Origin: Planctomycetaceae bacterium
GTDB taxonomy: Bacteria > Planctomycetota > Planctomycetia > Pirellulales > Thermoguttaceae
NCBI GenBank assembly: GCA_004556055.1
Contig: SFIW01000004.1
Location: 1-64,000, forward strand
Length of the DNA: 64,000 nt
Reading direction: 5' to 3'
In this document: positions 27,213-35,810 of the stretch, piece by piece
Numbering within the stretch: position 1 is the stretch's first letter
Layout of the letters: every line of letters begins with the position of its first letter
Translations under genes and position numbers: made by a program
Notes under the pieces: generated by a model
The model's database searches: none
What the model was told of the DNA's origin: nothing
What the model saw: only the letters and a program-made list of their open reading frames with translations

Positions 27213-28396
27213 ACACAGTTCGTAGAATAACTCGTAAGATCAAGGTGGGATCAACATTCATTGGCGGCGACGCCCCTATTCTCGTTCAAACCATGGCCGC
27301 CACGAAAACGAGAGACGTCGACGCCACCGTCGCAACCATACAGAAGCTCGCGGCGCACGGCGCTGGAATGATCCGCATCGCCGTCGACGCCCCTATCGAC
27401 GCGGAAGCGCTCGTCGAAATTCGTAAACGCGTTGACGCCAATCTTTCCGTCGACTTACAAGAGAATTTCCGGATGGCGGAAAAGGTCGCCCCTTATGTCG
27501 ACAAGATCCGCTATAATCCCGGTCATCTTCATCGACTTGAACCTGAACTGTCATGGGAAAAAAAGGTGCAATACTTGGTCGACGTCGCTCGAAATAATGA
27601 TTGCGCCCTTCGAATCGGAGTTAACTCGGGAAGCCTCGATCCGGAAAAGCTTCGTCAATACCACGAAAAGCTGGCCAGTCTCGACGCAGATCCTGCGCTC
27701 AAAGACGACGAAGCGAAATTCTTCGACCCGCCGATACGAAGCGCTTTGGAACATGTTGATTTCGTCGAATCGATTGGCTTTGACAGATTCTGCGTCTCTA
27801 TTAAAGATTCTGACCCCGACACAGTCCTTCTGTTAAACAGACGTTTTGCCGCCTTACGCCCCCTTGTTCCTCTCCATTTAGGCGTTACGGAAGCAGGCGC
27901 TCCTCCAAGGGGAATTCTCAAGACTCGTTCTGCGCTAGAACCCCTACTCTCAGAAGGAATTGGCGAAACATTGCGCGTTTCTCTTACTGTACGCGCCGAC
28001 CAAAAAGAACAAGAAATTGAAGCGGGCAAGTTGATTCTGAGCAACGTTGCGAATGGAATCGTCGCTAAACCGAACGATTATAAACAGACCGCGCTTAATA
28101 TCGTCAGTTGTCCTGGATGTTCGAGAACCCAAGGAGCGAAATTTGTCGACCTCGCCCTCGAGATCGAAAAAGCGACTCAATTCGCCAAGGACTATCCTTT
28201 CACGATCGCCGTTATGGGATGTCGTGTAAACGGACCAGGCGAGACGGACGACGCTGATATCGGTCTCTGGTGCGGCGGAGATAAAGTCAATCTGAAAAAT
28301 GGAGGCGCCCCCGTGGGAGCTTTCGCTTACGACGTCGTTGTTGAAAAAGCAGTTGAACTTCTTAAGGAGAAAATTCGACTCTCACAACTAAAATAA
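27209..28396 (+). CDS. ispG: 4-hydroxy-3-methylbut-2-enyl diphosphate synthase
   Basis: 395 residues. IspG carries out the reductive ring opening of methylerythritol cyclodiphosphate, the penultimate step of the MEP isoprenoid pathway, with a 4Fe-4S cluster. The N terminus shows IKVGSTFIGGDAPILVQTM and KIRYNPGH. The cluster ligands are in SCPGC (Cys301, Cys304) and VMGCRVNGPGE (Cys338 and the Glu). An extra cysteine follows in IGLWCGGDKVNL. The ATGA overlap with the HAD gene indicates co-translation, and the GHL10-type gene follows after 16 bases. Confidence 0.96.
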   Translation: MNTVRRITRKIKVGSTFIGGDAPILVQTMAATKTRDVDATVATIQKLAAHGAGMIRIAVDAPIDAEALVEIRKRVDANLSVDLQENFRMAEKVAPYVDKIRYNPGHLHRLEPELSWEKKVQYLVDVARNNDCALRIGVNSGSLDPEKLRQYHEKLASLDADPALKDDEAKFFDPPIRSALEHVDFVESIGFDRFCVSIKDSDPDTVLLLNRRFAALRPLVPLHLGVTEAGAPPRGILKTRSALEPLLSEGIGETLRVSLTVRADQKEQEIEAGKLILSNVANGIVAKPNDYKQTALNIVSCPGCSRTQGAKFVDLALEIEKATQFAKDYPFTIAVMGCRVNGPGETDDADIGLWCGGDKVNLKNGGAPVGAFAYDVVVEKAVELLKEKIRLSQLK

Positions 28397-28412
28397 CCCT
28401 CAGGAGAAGGTC

Positions 28413-29708
28413 ATGCGCAGATTCTGCTTTTTGTTTCATCTCGGAGTATTTGTCTCCCTCGTCGCCTTTGCAGTCGGCGTATTATCCTTTATCCCAACCA
28501 AGGGCGCATACGCGCTTGACGAAGAAACAGCGACGGTATTGAAAAAACCGACGCCAAAAGATTATCGCCGTCAGAGTCGTCAATTTAGAGGACTCTGGGT
28601 CTCCGTCGTTTCCAATATCGACTTTCCGTCAAAATCTGGGCTTTCTCCTGAGCAATTGATGAAGGAAACAGACGAGATCATCGATCGAGCGGCAGCTATG
28701 CGTTTTAACGCGATTTTCCTCCAGGTTCGTCCTATGGGAGACGCCCTCTACCCATCAGAACTATATCCATGGTCTAGTTTCCTTACCGGAGAACAAGGCA
28801 AAGCTCCCGATCCGTTCTTCGATCCGCTACGCTATTGGATCGACGCCGCTCATGCGCGCGGAATGGAACTTCACGCGTGGATTAATCCCTATCGCGTTAC
28901 GATAGGCAAAAAGGAATTATCAGATCTTTCCCCCGCCAATCCCGCCGCGCAACATCCCGAATGGACCTTCAAACACGGCGATCGTATTTACTTAAATCCA
29001 GGTGTTCCAGAGGCGAGAGAACATGTCGTTAAGGGACTCGTCGAAATTGTCCAAAACTACAACGTCGACGGCGTTCATATTGACGATTACTTCTATCCCG
29101 AAAGGAATATCGAAGAAGATCGTCAAACATTTGAAACCTACGGTGAAGGTTTTGACAATATAGAAGACTGGCGCCGCAACAACGTCAATCTGTTCATACG
29201 AGACGTAAACCGCGCCGTTCATAAGATTCGACCTAAAGTCATGTGGAGCGTTAGCCCGGCGGGTATATGGGCAAACAAAGGAAGCCACCCTCTTGGAAGC
29301 GAGACTCGAGGAAATCAGTGCTATTTCAACCTATACGCCGACGTTAGAAAATGGATTAAAGAAGAAACAATCGACGCGGTCATTCCTCAAATCTATTGGC
29401 ATATCGGGTTTGACGTCGCAGACTTCTCCACCCTCGTCGACTGGTGGTCCGACGTCGTCTCCGACGTTGACGTTAAACTCTATGTCGGAATAGCCGCTTA
29501 TCGAATGGATCCCAATTCCAAGACGGAAGCATGGCGCGACGGCAAGGAACTTGAGAGACAACTTAACTACATGGCTACATCGCCAGACGTTGATGGGCAG
29601 GTCTTCTTTACCGCCAATAGCTTTAAGGAAGGTAAACCGGCGCGCGACGCCATTCTAAACTATGGAGACAAGCATAAATGGATGGCCCCCAAGGCGAGGA
29701 CGAGATAA
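28413..29708 (+). CDS. Secreted GHL10-type glycoside hydrolase-like protein
   Basis: 431 residues; signal peptide through about residue 34 (GVFVSLVAFAVGVLSFI). The family core (GHL10, formerly DUF187, YngK-like) is recognisable from RGLWVSVVSNIDFPSKSGL, FNAIFLQVRPMGDALYPS, GMELHAWINPYRV, NVDGVHIDDYFYP and DAVIPQIYWH, a TIM-barrel pattern. Proposed to act on peptidoglycan- or glycan-related substrates; the reaction is not established. AGGAG precedes the ATG by 6 bases. The last gene of the HAD-ispG run, ended by a strong terminator. Confidence 0.9.
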   Translation: MRRFCFLFHLGVFVSLVAFAVGVLSFIPTKGAYALDEETATVLKKPTPKDYRRQSRQFRGLWVSVVSNIDFPSKSGLSPEQLMKETDEIIDRAAAMRFNAIFLQVRPMGDALYPSELYPWSSFLTGEQGKAPDPFFDPLRYWIDAAHARGMELHAWINPYRVTIGKKELSDLSPANPAAQHPEWTFKHGDRIYLNPGVPEAREHVVKGLVEIVQNYNVDGVHIDDYFYPERNIEEDRQTFETYGEGFDNIEDWRRNNVNLFIRDVNRAVHKIRPKVMWSVSPAGIWANKGSHPLGSETRGNQCYFNLYADVRKWIKEETIDAVIPQIYWHIGFDVADFSTLVDWWSDVVSDVDVKLYVGIAAYRMDPNSKTEAWRDGKELERQLNYMATSPDVDGQVFFTANSFKEGKPARDAILNYGDKHKWMAPKARTR

Positions 29709-29713
29709 CGCTA

Positions 29714-29756
29714 AAGACGCGAACTTTCCTGTCGCAGAAGGTTCGCGTCTCTTTTT
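29714..29756 (+). terminator. Intrinsic terminator after the GHL10-type gene
   Basis: 10-bp stem agacgcgaac (29714-29723) with gttcgcgtct (29740-29749), followed by CTTTTTT. It closes the transcript from the HAD gene. Confidence 0.88.
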
Positions 29757-29764
29757 TGCACGCG

Positions 29765-30433
29765 CTATTCAATTCGCCGAACAACGACGGATTGGGATCC
29801 TTGTTCAAGAAAGCGGGACCGGACTAATCCTTTATCATATCCTATCAATCCGTGATTTTTGTAGGGATCGTTGAAAAAATATCGCGTCGAATCATATCCT
29901 ACCAGCACAAGGCAGTGTTCGTTACCGTTCCAGGTAAAATAATCTCCCAGACGCAAAGAGGAATTCTCGTCAACATAGTCGATAATCCATGAAGTCCCCA
30001 AATGCGAAGGTTCCATATCCATCGTCGCCCAAAGGATTACCGGCTCTCCCTTATCGACATAATTCGCCGTAAGATCCACAAGTTTGAGACCGCTCGTCGC
30101 CACAGCCCTCAATTTCTTCTGCAACAAAACCTTATTCATCGACTTCGCAAGACAGGGGGCATAACAGCCATAACCGCAGTTGAGACTAGATTCTTTGTAA
30201 GGATCCCCAGGATATGCCGCCCATGGATCCGGCCCGTAGATAACTCCGTTGTCGATTCGCCAATCGCGCCTAATAAGATAAGAATCGGTAAAATCGCGCC
30301 AAGAAAGGTCGCAACCGTAGAATTGAAGAACCATTGTAGCGCTTACAGCCTCGCATCCAAAAACGACGTCTAATTGATTGAGATAGGGAACGTCGATAAT
30401 CTTCTTCTTTGAATCGTCACTCAACTTTCGCAT
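29765..30433 (-). CDS. C39-like papain-fold peptidase domain protein
   Basis: 222 residues, no signal peptide. The catalytic Cys27 is in IDVPYLNQLDVVFGCEAVSA, a C39_2-type pattern; the His is in NGNEHCLVLVGYD and the Asp in FFNDPYKNHG. Residues 60-115 hold extra cysteines (SSLNCGYGCYAPCLAKS) that may form a small metal site or disulfides. The group has protease-like folds often found in secreted or cytoplasmic peptidases of firmicutes and gut bacteria; the substrate is unknown. GGGAG lies 7 bases before the ATG. Confidence 0.85.
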   Translation of the reverse strand: MRKLSDDSKKKIIDVPYLNQLDVVFGCEAVSATMVLQFYGCDLSWRDFTDSYLIRRDWRIDNGVIYGPDPWAAYPGDPYKESSLNCGYGCYAPCLAKSMNKVLLQKKLRAVATSGLKLVDLTANYVDKGEPVILWATMDMEPSHLGTSWIIDYVDENSSLRLGDYFTWNGNEHCLVLVGYDSTRYFFNDPYKNHGLIGYDKGLVRSRFLEQGSQSVVVRRIE

Positions 30434-30589
30434 GTTATTTCTCCCTTCTTTTTAAGCATCAGCGGATAGACGTCGACTCATTTCGTCCTCAGCTCTTTCC
30501 CCTGTAATTATAGCTTTCGCCGACCTTCCCTAGTATAGTCCGCCTTTTCCGAAAAAAATAAAAAGAAAGAAAAAATCCTTAAATTACGC

Positions 30590-30618
30590 TTGACGCATAA
30601 AACTGGAAAATCTACAAT
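30590..30618 (+). promoter_or_regulatory. Strong sigma-70-type promoter for the aminotransferase gene
   Basis: TTGACG (30590-30595), 17-base spacer, TACAAT (30613-30618). The leader to the start codon is about 85 bases. Confidence 0.8.
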
Positions 30619-30709
30619 CCAACCGCTTATGATAACCGCATTTAAATAAAGTTATCTTATCAATTAAGCATTCAGGAAGGATATATAGGCTAATAGAAGG
30701 ATTATGAGT

Positions 30710-31861
30710 ATGTCGTCGCAGATCAATTCGGTTCCGATGTTGGATCTTAAGCGTCAGTTTAAAGTCATTGGCGAAGAAATGAACGACGCTCTTCGACGCG
30801 TCAACGAAACCGGTCAGTTCGTACTCGGACCTGAAGTAAAAAAATTGGAAGAAGGAATTGCGGCATACTCTAAAACCAAACGCGCTGTTGGTTGCGCCTC
30901 TGGGAGCGACGCTCTTTTGTTAGCGCTCATGGCCATTAAGGCGGGCGAAGGGGACGAGATTATCGCCCCCTCCTTTACATTTTTCGCCACGGCGAGTTGC
31001 ATTCCGCGCGTCGGAGCCGACGTCGTCTTCGCCGATATTGATCCAGTCACTTTTTGCTTGAATCCAGAAGACGTCCGTAAGAAATTGACGAAAAAAACGA
31101 AAGCGATTATCGTCGTTCATCTTTTTGGTCAAGCCGCCGATATGCGCGCCTTCCAAGAAATAGCAAACGACTATCAGAAGAAATACGGTCGCAAACTTTA
31201 CTTGATCGAAGACTCGGCGCAAGCGATTGGCGCCGAACTCGAAGGAATTCAGGTTGGAAACTGGGGAGACGCCTCCTGCGTCAGCTTCTATCCGACCAAA
31301 AATCTGGGCGGCGCTGGCGACGGCGGCATGGTTCTTTCTAACGACGATGAAATCGCTGATCGAGTCCTGTTATTGCGTGGACACGGTATGTCGCCACGTT
31401 ACTATCACAAAGAAATTGGAATCAATAGCCGATTGGATTCCTATCAAGCCGCTATCTTAAACGTAAAGTTGCCGTATCTTGACTCCTGGTCCAACTCTCG
31501 AAACGCTAATGCCGCGCGTTACGAAGAGCTCTTCGCCAAAGCAGGTTTGCAGGAGAAGATCGTTACGCCAGTCAAAGTCGGCAATCGTCGTCACGTCTGG
31601 AACCAATATACGATTCGCGTTTTAAACGGTCGGCGAGACGCGCTCCGCGCTTACTTACTGGAAAAGAAAGTCGGCGTTGACATTTACTACCCCCTCGGGC
31701 TCCATCAACAAGAATGTTTCGCGTATCTTGGCTACAAACCGGAAGCGCTCCCAGAGACACTAAAAGCGGCGAACGAAGTCCTCGCACTCCCAATCTTCCC
31801 CGAATTGCTTCCCGAAGAACAACAATATCTCGTAGATTGTGTGAGCGCATTTTATAAATAA
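30710..31861 (+). CDS. DegT/DnrJ/EryC1/StrS-family PLP aminotransferase
   Basis: 383 residues from the second ATG, which has AGAAGGA at 8 bases; the first ATG, six bases upstream, is only two bases from it. The PLP-dependent fold shows YSKTKRAVGCASGSDALLLA, FFATASCIPRVGADVVFADI, EDSAQAIGAE and the Schiff-base lysine in SFYPTKNLGGAGDGGMV. The enzymes move an amino group to a keto sugar in surface polysaccharide synthesis. The gene stands alone with its own promoter and terminator; no other sugar-nucleotide enzyme is adjacent. Confidence 0.94.
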   Translation: MSSQINSVPMLDLKRQFKVIGEEMNDALRRVNETGQFVLGPEVKKLEEGIAAYSKTKRAVGCASGSDALLLALMAIKAGEGDEIIAPSFTFFATASCIPRVGADVVFADIDPVTFCLNPEDVRKKLTKKTKAIIVVHLFGQAADMRAFQEIANDYQKKYGRKLYLIEDSAQAIGAELEGIQVGNWGDASCVSFYPTKNLGGAGDGGMVLSNDDEIADRVLLLRGHGMSPRYYHKEIGINSRLDSYQAAILNVKLPYLDSWSNSRNANAARYEELFAKAGLQEKIVTPVKVGNRRHVWNQYTIRVLNGRRDALRAYLLEKKVGVDIYYPLGLHQQECFAYLGYKPEALPETLKAANEVLALPIFPELLPEEQQYLVDCVSAFYK

Positions 31862-31869
31862 AATGCGAT

Positions 31870-31899
31870 AAGCCGACTGATTCTTCCAGTCGGCTTTTT
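31870..31899 (+). terminator. Intrinsic terminator after the aminotransferase gene
   Basis: 10-bp stem aagccgactg (31870-31879) with cagtcggctt (31887-31896), followed by a T-run. Confidence 0.92.
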
Positions 31900-32076
31900 C
31901 CTTTTTAGCAGCATTTTTCTAATGATCGCTAAAAAACACGTTGTCCAAATTTGCTTTCTTTTCGTTAAAAAGCTCAAGTTTTCTCACATAACGTCGAATT
32001 AAGAGATAGAGAGCTTGCTTCTGCAAACGCTGTGCGCTGAGGAACTCTCAAGAGGTAAGTTAAGGAGATCAACAAG

Positions 32077-33264
32077 ATGACGTTTTGTGAAAAACCCGAT
32101 TATTCGCGTGTCGGCGGCGAAAATTGTGCGGAAGCGGAGGGAACAACCTTCGAAAACGTCGTCAACATACCAGACGTCAACGATCAACTCCGCGAAGACG
32201 AAAAGATCGCTGAACTACAAGAGCCTAGGGTCATAGGTTTTATTCCCGATTTGCATGATCCAAGTGAAACGTCGGCGGTAAAAATGACAACAGCGAAAAA
32301 GTTTCTAAAGCAAACAACCTTTTTTGCTGTTGCTTTTTCGCTCGGAGTTACGACCGCGTTCCTTTACAAAGGAAACTCTGTAAGTAACGATCAAGCTGTT
32401 GTCGAAGCCAAGATCGGCGTCTCTGTTGAAGAATCGAACAAAGTCGCGAATTCAGAATCAGAAAAAACGAACGCCCCCGCAACCCCTTCTTTTTCTCCCT
32501 ACGACAACGCCTACGAACCTGAAGTAACGCCGCCCGCCTTCTCTCAATTGGACGAAAGCGGTAGTTACGCCGATTACGACCGAATCGATTTCTCCGCCCC
32601 TTCTCCGGTCGATCATTTTGATTCAAGCGACTTAGACGCTTGGGCGGCTCTCGGAGACATGCTTCAATCGACAGAATCGGACGCCTATGACGCTGGCGTT
32701 TCTCCTGACGCCCCCTACGGCGTTGCCCATAATGTCGCCTCCTCGTCGTCCCTACAAAGCCTTGGCGGGGGATTTGCCAATTATTCCTTCGGATCCGACC
32801 CAGTGTCTTCGAATTTCGAAAGGAATGGAAATCTCACGTCTGTTCCTACGGCTGGGTATCAAGACGAACGCGTGGCGGCGAATAGACTTTCCACCTCCCC
32901 GACAGAACCAAATTATTCCTTAAATACCGATTATCCCAATAACAATGACAATACGCGTATTGGCTTTTCAGAAAATAACGCCAATTATGGCGCTTTTTCT
33001 CGAAAAGATAATTACAATGAAGATTTCAATAGAGACGATTCGCGAGGGATCGCAAGTCAGCGGAATATTGATTTAGAATACGCGACAAACATGGATCAAG
33101 GAAGATCGCGTTTCCAAGGTTTTGAAACGAGGACGTCGGCGCTTGCTCAAAGCGACTCCCCCTCTACTGAACGCCAGACAAGCGCGTACGTCGCTCAACG
33201 CGTAGACGAGGAAACGAATCTTCCTCTTCAAGGAGCCGCGTCGTCGCGTTCTGTACGTTGGTAG
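32077..33264 (+). CDS. Asn/Ser/Asp-rich membrane-anchored protein
   Basis: 395 residues. An N-terminal cytoplasmic part of about 75 residues is acidic, then a single hydrophobic segment (78-97, TTFFAVAFSLGVTTAFLY) and a long C-terminal region rich in Asn, Ser, Asp and Tyr with little predicted structure. AGGAG sits 10 bases before the ATG. I recognise no domain; a planctomycete-type surface or envelope anchor is the best guess. It lies 81 bases before the Asp-box protein operon on the same strand and could be its first gene. Confidence 0.65.
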   Translation: MTFCEKPDYSRVGGENCAEAEGTTFENVVNIPDVNDQLREDEKIAELQEPRVIGFIPDLHDPSETSAVKMTTAKKFLKQTTFFAVAFSLGVTTAFLYKGNSVSNDQAVVEAKIGVSVEESNKVANSESEKTNAPATPSFSPYDNAYEPEVTPPAFSQLDESGSYADYDRIDFSAPSPVDHFDSSDLDAWAALGDMLQSTESDAYDAGVSPDAPYGVAHNVASSSSLQSLGGGFANYSFGSDPVSSNFERNGNLTSVPTAGYQDERVAANRLSTSPTEPNYSLNTDYPNNNDNTRIGFSENNANYGAFSRKDNYNEDFNRDDSRGIASQRNIDLEYATNMDQGRSRFQGFETRTSALAQSDSPSTERQTSAYVAQRVDEETNLPLQGAASSRSVRW

Positions 33265-33345
33265 AGATTGCCTCATATACGCGAGGGCGTCCTCTTCAAC
33301 AATGAGACCATTAACCCTAACATCCTAAAGAAAGGGCGCCGCGCA

Positions 33346-34548
33346 ATGAACCGCCGCAACGACGATTTCATCCATGTCTGCATATTCCTGTTTCTTATGG
33401 GATATAGCGCGCTGGCGGCGACCCTTCTTCTTCGAGGAAATAATCAGGAGAATCTTGACGCGGTTCCTAACTCAGCTGGAATAGTGGCAAGAAGCGTTGT
33501 TCTTGAATTACCTTCCAAAGAAAATAATCCACGCAATAGCGAAGGAGATTTCATTCGTCTAAGAACCGGAGAAATTCTGTACGTATACACTCATTACGAG
33601 GGAGGAAGAGGAACAAATAAAAATGTAACAACGCGTCTAATGAGTCGTGTTTCGAAAGATCAAGGACGCACTTGGTCGACGCAAGACGAGCTCGTTCTAG
33701 GCGACAAAGAAATCGTTAACGCCGCCTCGGTCTCCCTCTTGAGGTTGCGCGATCAATCGATCGTCCTTTTCTACTCAGTAAAGGATTCTGCCGGAGACTG
33801 TCGTCCCTATCTTCGGTATTCTTATGACGAAGGAAGAACATGGACGCGTCAGATTGAAACAATCATCCCCCCCTCTTACAATGTCCTCAACAACTCTCGT
33901 GCAACTTTGTTAGCTGATGGGCGTATCCTTCTTCCCGTCGCAAGGCACGCTTATTTGGGAGGCGATCTCTTCAACTACGAAGGCAAGGGGAACCTTTTTT
34001 GCTTGATTTCAGACGATGGAGGACGAAAATGGAGCCAGAGTTCTGAGGTTCCCAATCCAGATTCGCTTCTCTGCCAAGAACCTGGAATAGTAGAGCTCGC
34101 CGACGGGAAATTACTGATGACCATCCGGACAGATCAAGGACGTCAATACTATTCCTATTCGTTAGATCGCGGCGAATCATGGTCTCTTGTCAAACCGTCT
34201 CCACTAACGTCGCCGCAGGCCCCTGCGACAATTAAGAGACTGCCAGACAGCGATTACCTTGTCGCCGTGTGGGACGACTCTCCCTCCGAACGAGATCCTT
34301 TAACGATTGGGATTCTTTCTCCGGACGGTTCGAAAGTACTCTCGAAAAAAATCCTCGATCGTTCGGGAGATGAAGAATCGCGATCTTTCAGCTATCCTGC
34401 AATTTTCTTCGTCGACTCTAGCGTCCTACTAACGGCGTACTGTGCGGGCAGAACGAGCATGGGACTCGATTCTTCTCGAATTACGCTCGTAGGCTTGCAG
34501 AGTCTTTTGGAAGACGTTTCAAAAATCATGTCCAAACAAACTCTTTAA
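33346..34548 (+). CDS. Asp-box (sialidase-fold) protein, first of a tandem pair
   Basis: 400 residues from the ATG preceded by AAAGGGCG; upstream in-frame codons to 33268 begin with TTG and are unlikely to be used. Residues 10-30 are a hydrophobic signal or anchor. The rest is a six-bladed BNR-type propeller with Asp boxes SKDQGRTWS, SYDEGRTWT, SDDGGRKWS and SLDRGESWS. Where true GH33 sialidases have a YRIP motif, this has NPRNSEGDFIRLRTGEIL, so the catalytic arginine site is different or shifted. A glycan-binding or cleaving role is inferred only. Paralogous to the next gene; the spacing is 30 bases. Confidence 0.82.
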   Translation: MNRRNDDFIHVCIFLFLMGYSALAATLLLRGNNQENLDAVPNSAGIVARSVVLELPSKENNPRNSEGDFIRLRTGEILYVYTHYEGGRGTNKNVTTRLMSRVSKDQGRTWSTQDELVLGDKEIVNAASVSLLRLRDQSIVLFYSVKDSAGDCRPYLRYSYDEGRTWTRQIETIIPPSYNVLNNSRATLLADGRILLPVARHAYLGGDLFNYEGKGNLFCLISDDGGRKWSQSSEVPNPDSLLCQEPGIVELADGKLLMTIRTDQGRQYYSYSLDRGESWSLVKPSPLTSPQAPATIKRLPDSDYLVAVWDDSPSERDPLTIGILSPDGSKVLSKKILDRSGDEESRSFSYPAIFFVDSSVLLTAYCAGRTSMGLDSSRITLVGLQSLLEDVSKIMSKQTL

Positions 34549-34578
34549 ATTTTATGGTTCCACGCCAGAGGAGAAATC

Positions 34579-35766
34579 ATGTTGCGAACGTTCGCTTGTT
34601 CGTCCCTTGCCACGCGGCGTCAATTCCTCTTTCGATCCCTTTTCGGCGCGGCCTTCGGCGCCTTCTGTTTAAACGTCGACTCGACGTCGGCGGCGGAGGA
34701 GGCAAATGCCTTTCTCGGTAAAGAAACGGTTTTGCTTCTTCCTCCAGGAAAAGACAATCCGCGAAACAGCGAGGGAGACTTTATTCGCCTCAAAACAGGC
34801 GAGATCCTTTTCGTCTACACGCGGTATTACGCCTCTTCGGCCAACGACGACGCGCCCGCTCGCCTCGTCTCCAGAATTGCGGATTCCGAAGGTCGAAATT
34901 GGTCGTCTTACGACGCGCTTGTTCTCGAAAATGAAGGGCGACTCAACGTGATGTCCGTTACCTTGTTACGTTTCACGGACGACTCCATCGCTCTCTTTTA
35001 TCTAGTTAAAGACGCCCCTGGGGATTGCAGACCTTATCTGCGCGTCTCACGCGACGAGGGAAAAACATGGTCTGAAAGAACCTCTATCATCGACGACCCA
35101 ACTTATAATGTGCTCAATAATTCTCGGGTTGTAGTCCTCTCCAATGGTAGAATTCTCGTTCCCGTCGCTCGGCATGGCGCGTTAGTAGAGGGACAATTCC
35201 AGTGGGACTCCAAGGCGCTTTTATCCTGCTACATTTCCGACGACCAGGGCGTCTCATGGAAACAAAGCGACGGCGTTCCCAATCCGTTCTCACATCTCTT
35301 TCAAGAGCCGGGAGTTGTTGAACTAGCCGACGGTCGGATTTTAATGACGATTAGAAACGAAAGCGGGCGTCAGCTTTTCTCCTATTCCCAGGACGCAGGC
35401 GAAACGTGGTCTATCCCTACGCCATCGTCCCTCGTATCCCCACTTTCTCCAGCGTCTATAAAGAGACTTCCTCAAAGCGATCTACTTGTCGCTGTCTGGA
35501 ACGAATCCCCCAAGATGAGAGATCCGCTCGCACTGGCAATATTAGACCCCAAGGGGGAGAAAATCCTCGCCAAGAGGATTATCGACGCAGCCGATGGAGA
35601 TGGAAAACGCGGATTCTGCTATCCGGCGCTCTTCTTTCTCAACCAGACGAGCCTTCTGGTCGGATATTGCAACGGCGACGGCGCATACGCCTTAAATTCC
35701 TCAAAAATCATTCGCGTCGATTTGAGCGTACTCGTCAAAGAAGCCATGGACAACACCGAGAAGTAA
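34579..35766 (+). CDS. Asp-box (sialidase-fold) protein with Tat-type signal, second of tandem pair
   Basis: 395 residues. N terminus ATRRQFLFRSLFGAAFG is a twin-arginine-type signal, unlike the hydrophobic anchor of its neighbour. The propeller repeats include SRDEGKTWS, SDDQGVSWK and SQDAGETWS, and the motif NPRNSEGDFIRLKTGEIL is shared almost word for word with the previous protein. NVLNNSRVVVLSNGRILVPVARHG also aligns. The pair arose by tandem duplication. AGAGGAG precedes the ATG. Probably folded before export if Tat is used; cofactor or metal dependence is inference. Confidence 0.83.
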   Translation: MLRTFACSSLATRRQFLFRSLFGAAFGAFCLNVDSTSAAEEANAFLGKETVLLLPPGKDNPRNSEGDFIRLKTGEILFVYTRYYASSANDDAPARLVSRIADSEGRNWSSYDALVLENEGRLNVMSVTLLRFTDDSIALFYLVKDAPGDCRPYLRVSRDEGKTWSERTSIIDDPTYNVLNNSRVVVLSNGRILVPVARHGALVEGQFQWDSKALLSCYISDDQGVSWKQSDGVPNPFSHLFQEPGVVELADGRILMTIRNESGRQLFSYSQDAGETWSIPTPSSLVSPLSPASIKRLPQSDLLVAVWNESPKMRDPLALAILDPKGEKILAKRIIDAADGDGKRGFCYPALFFLNQTSLLVGYCNGDGAYALNSSKIIRVDLSVLVKEAMDNTEK

Positions 35767-35810
35767 AACCTTGCCTCTAATCGACATTACTCATTCGAGG
35801 AGAACACGAT

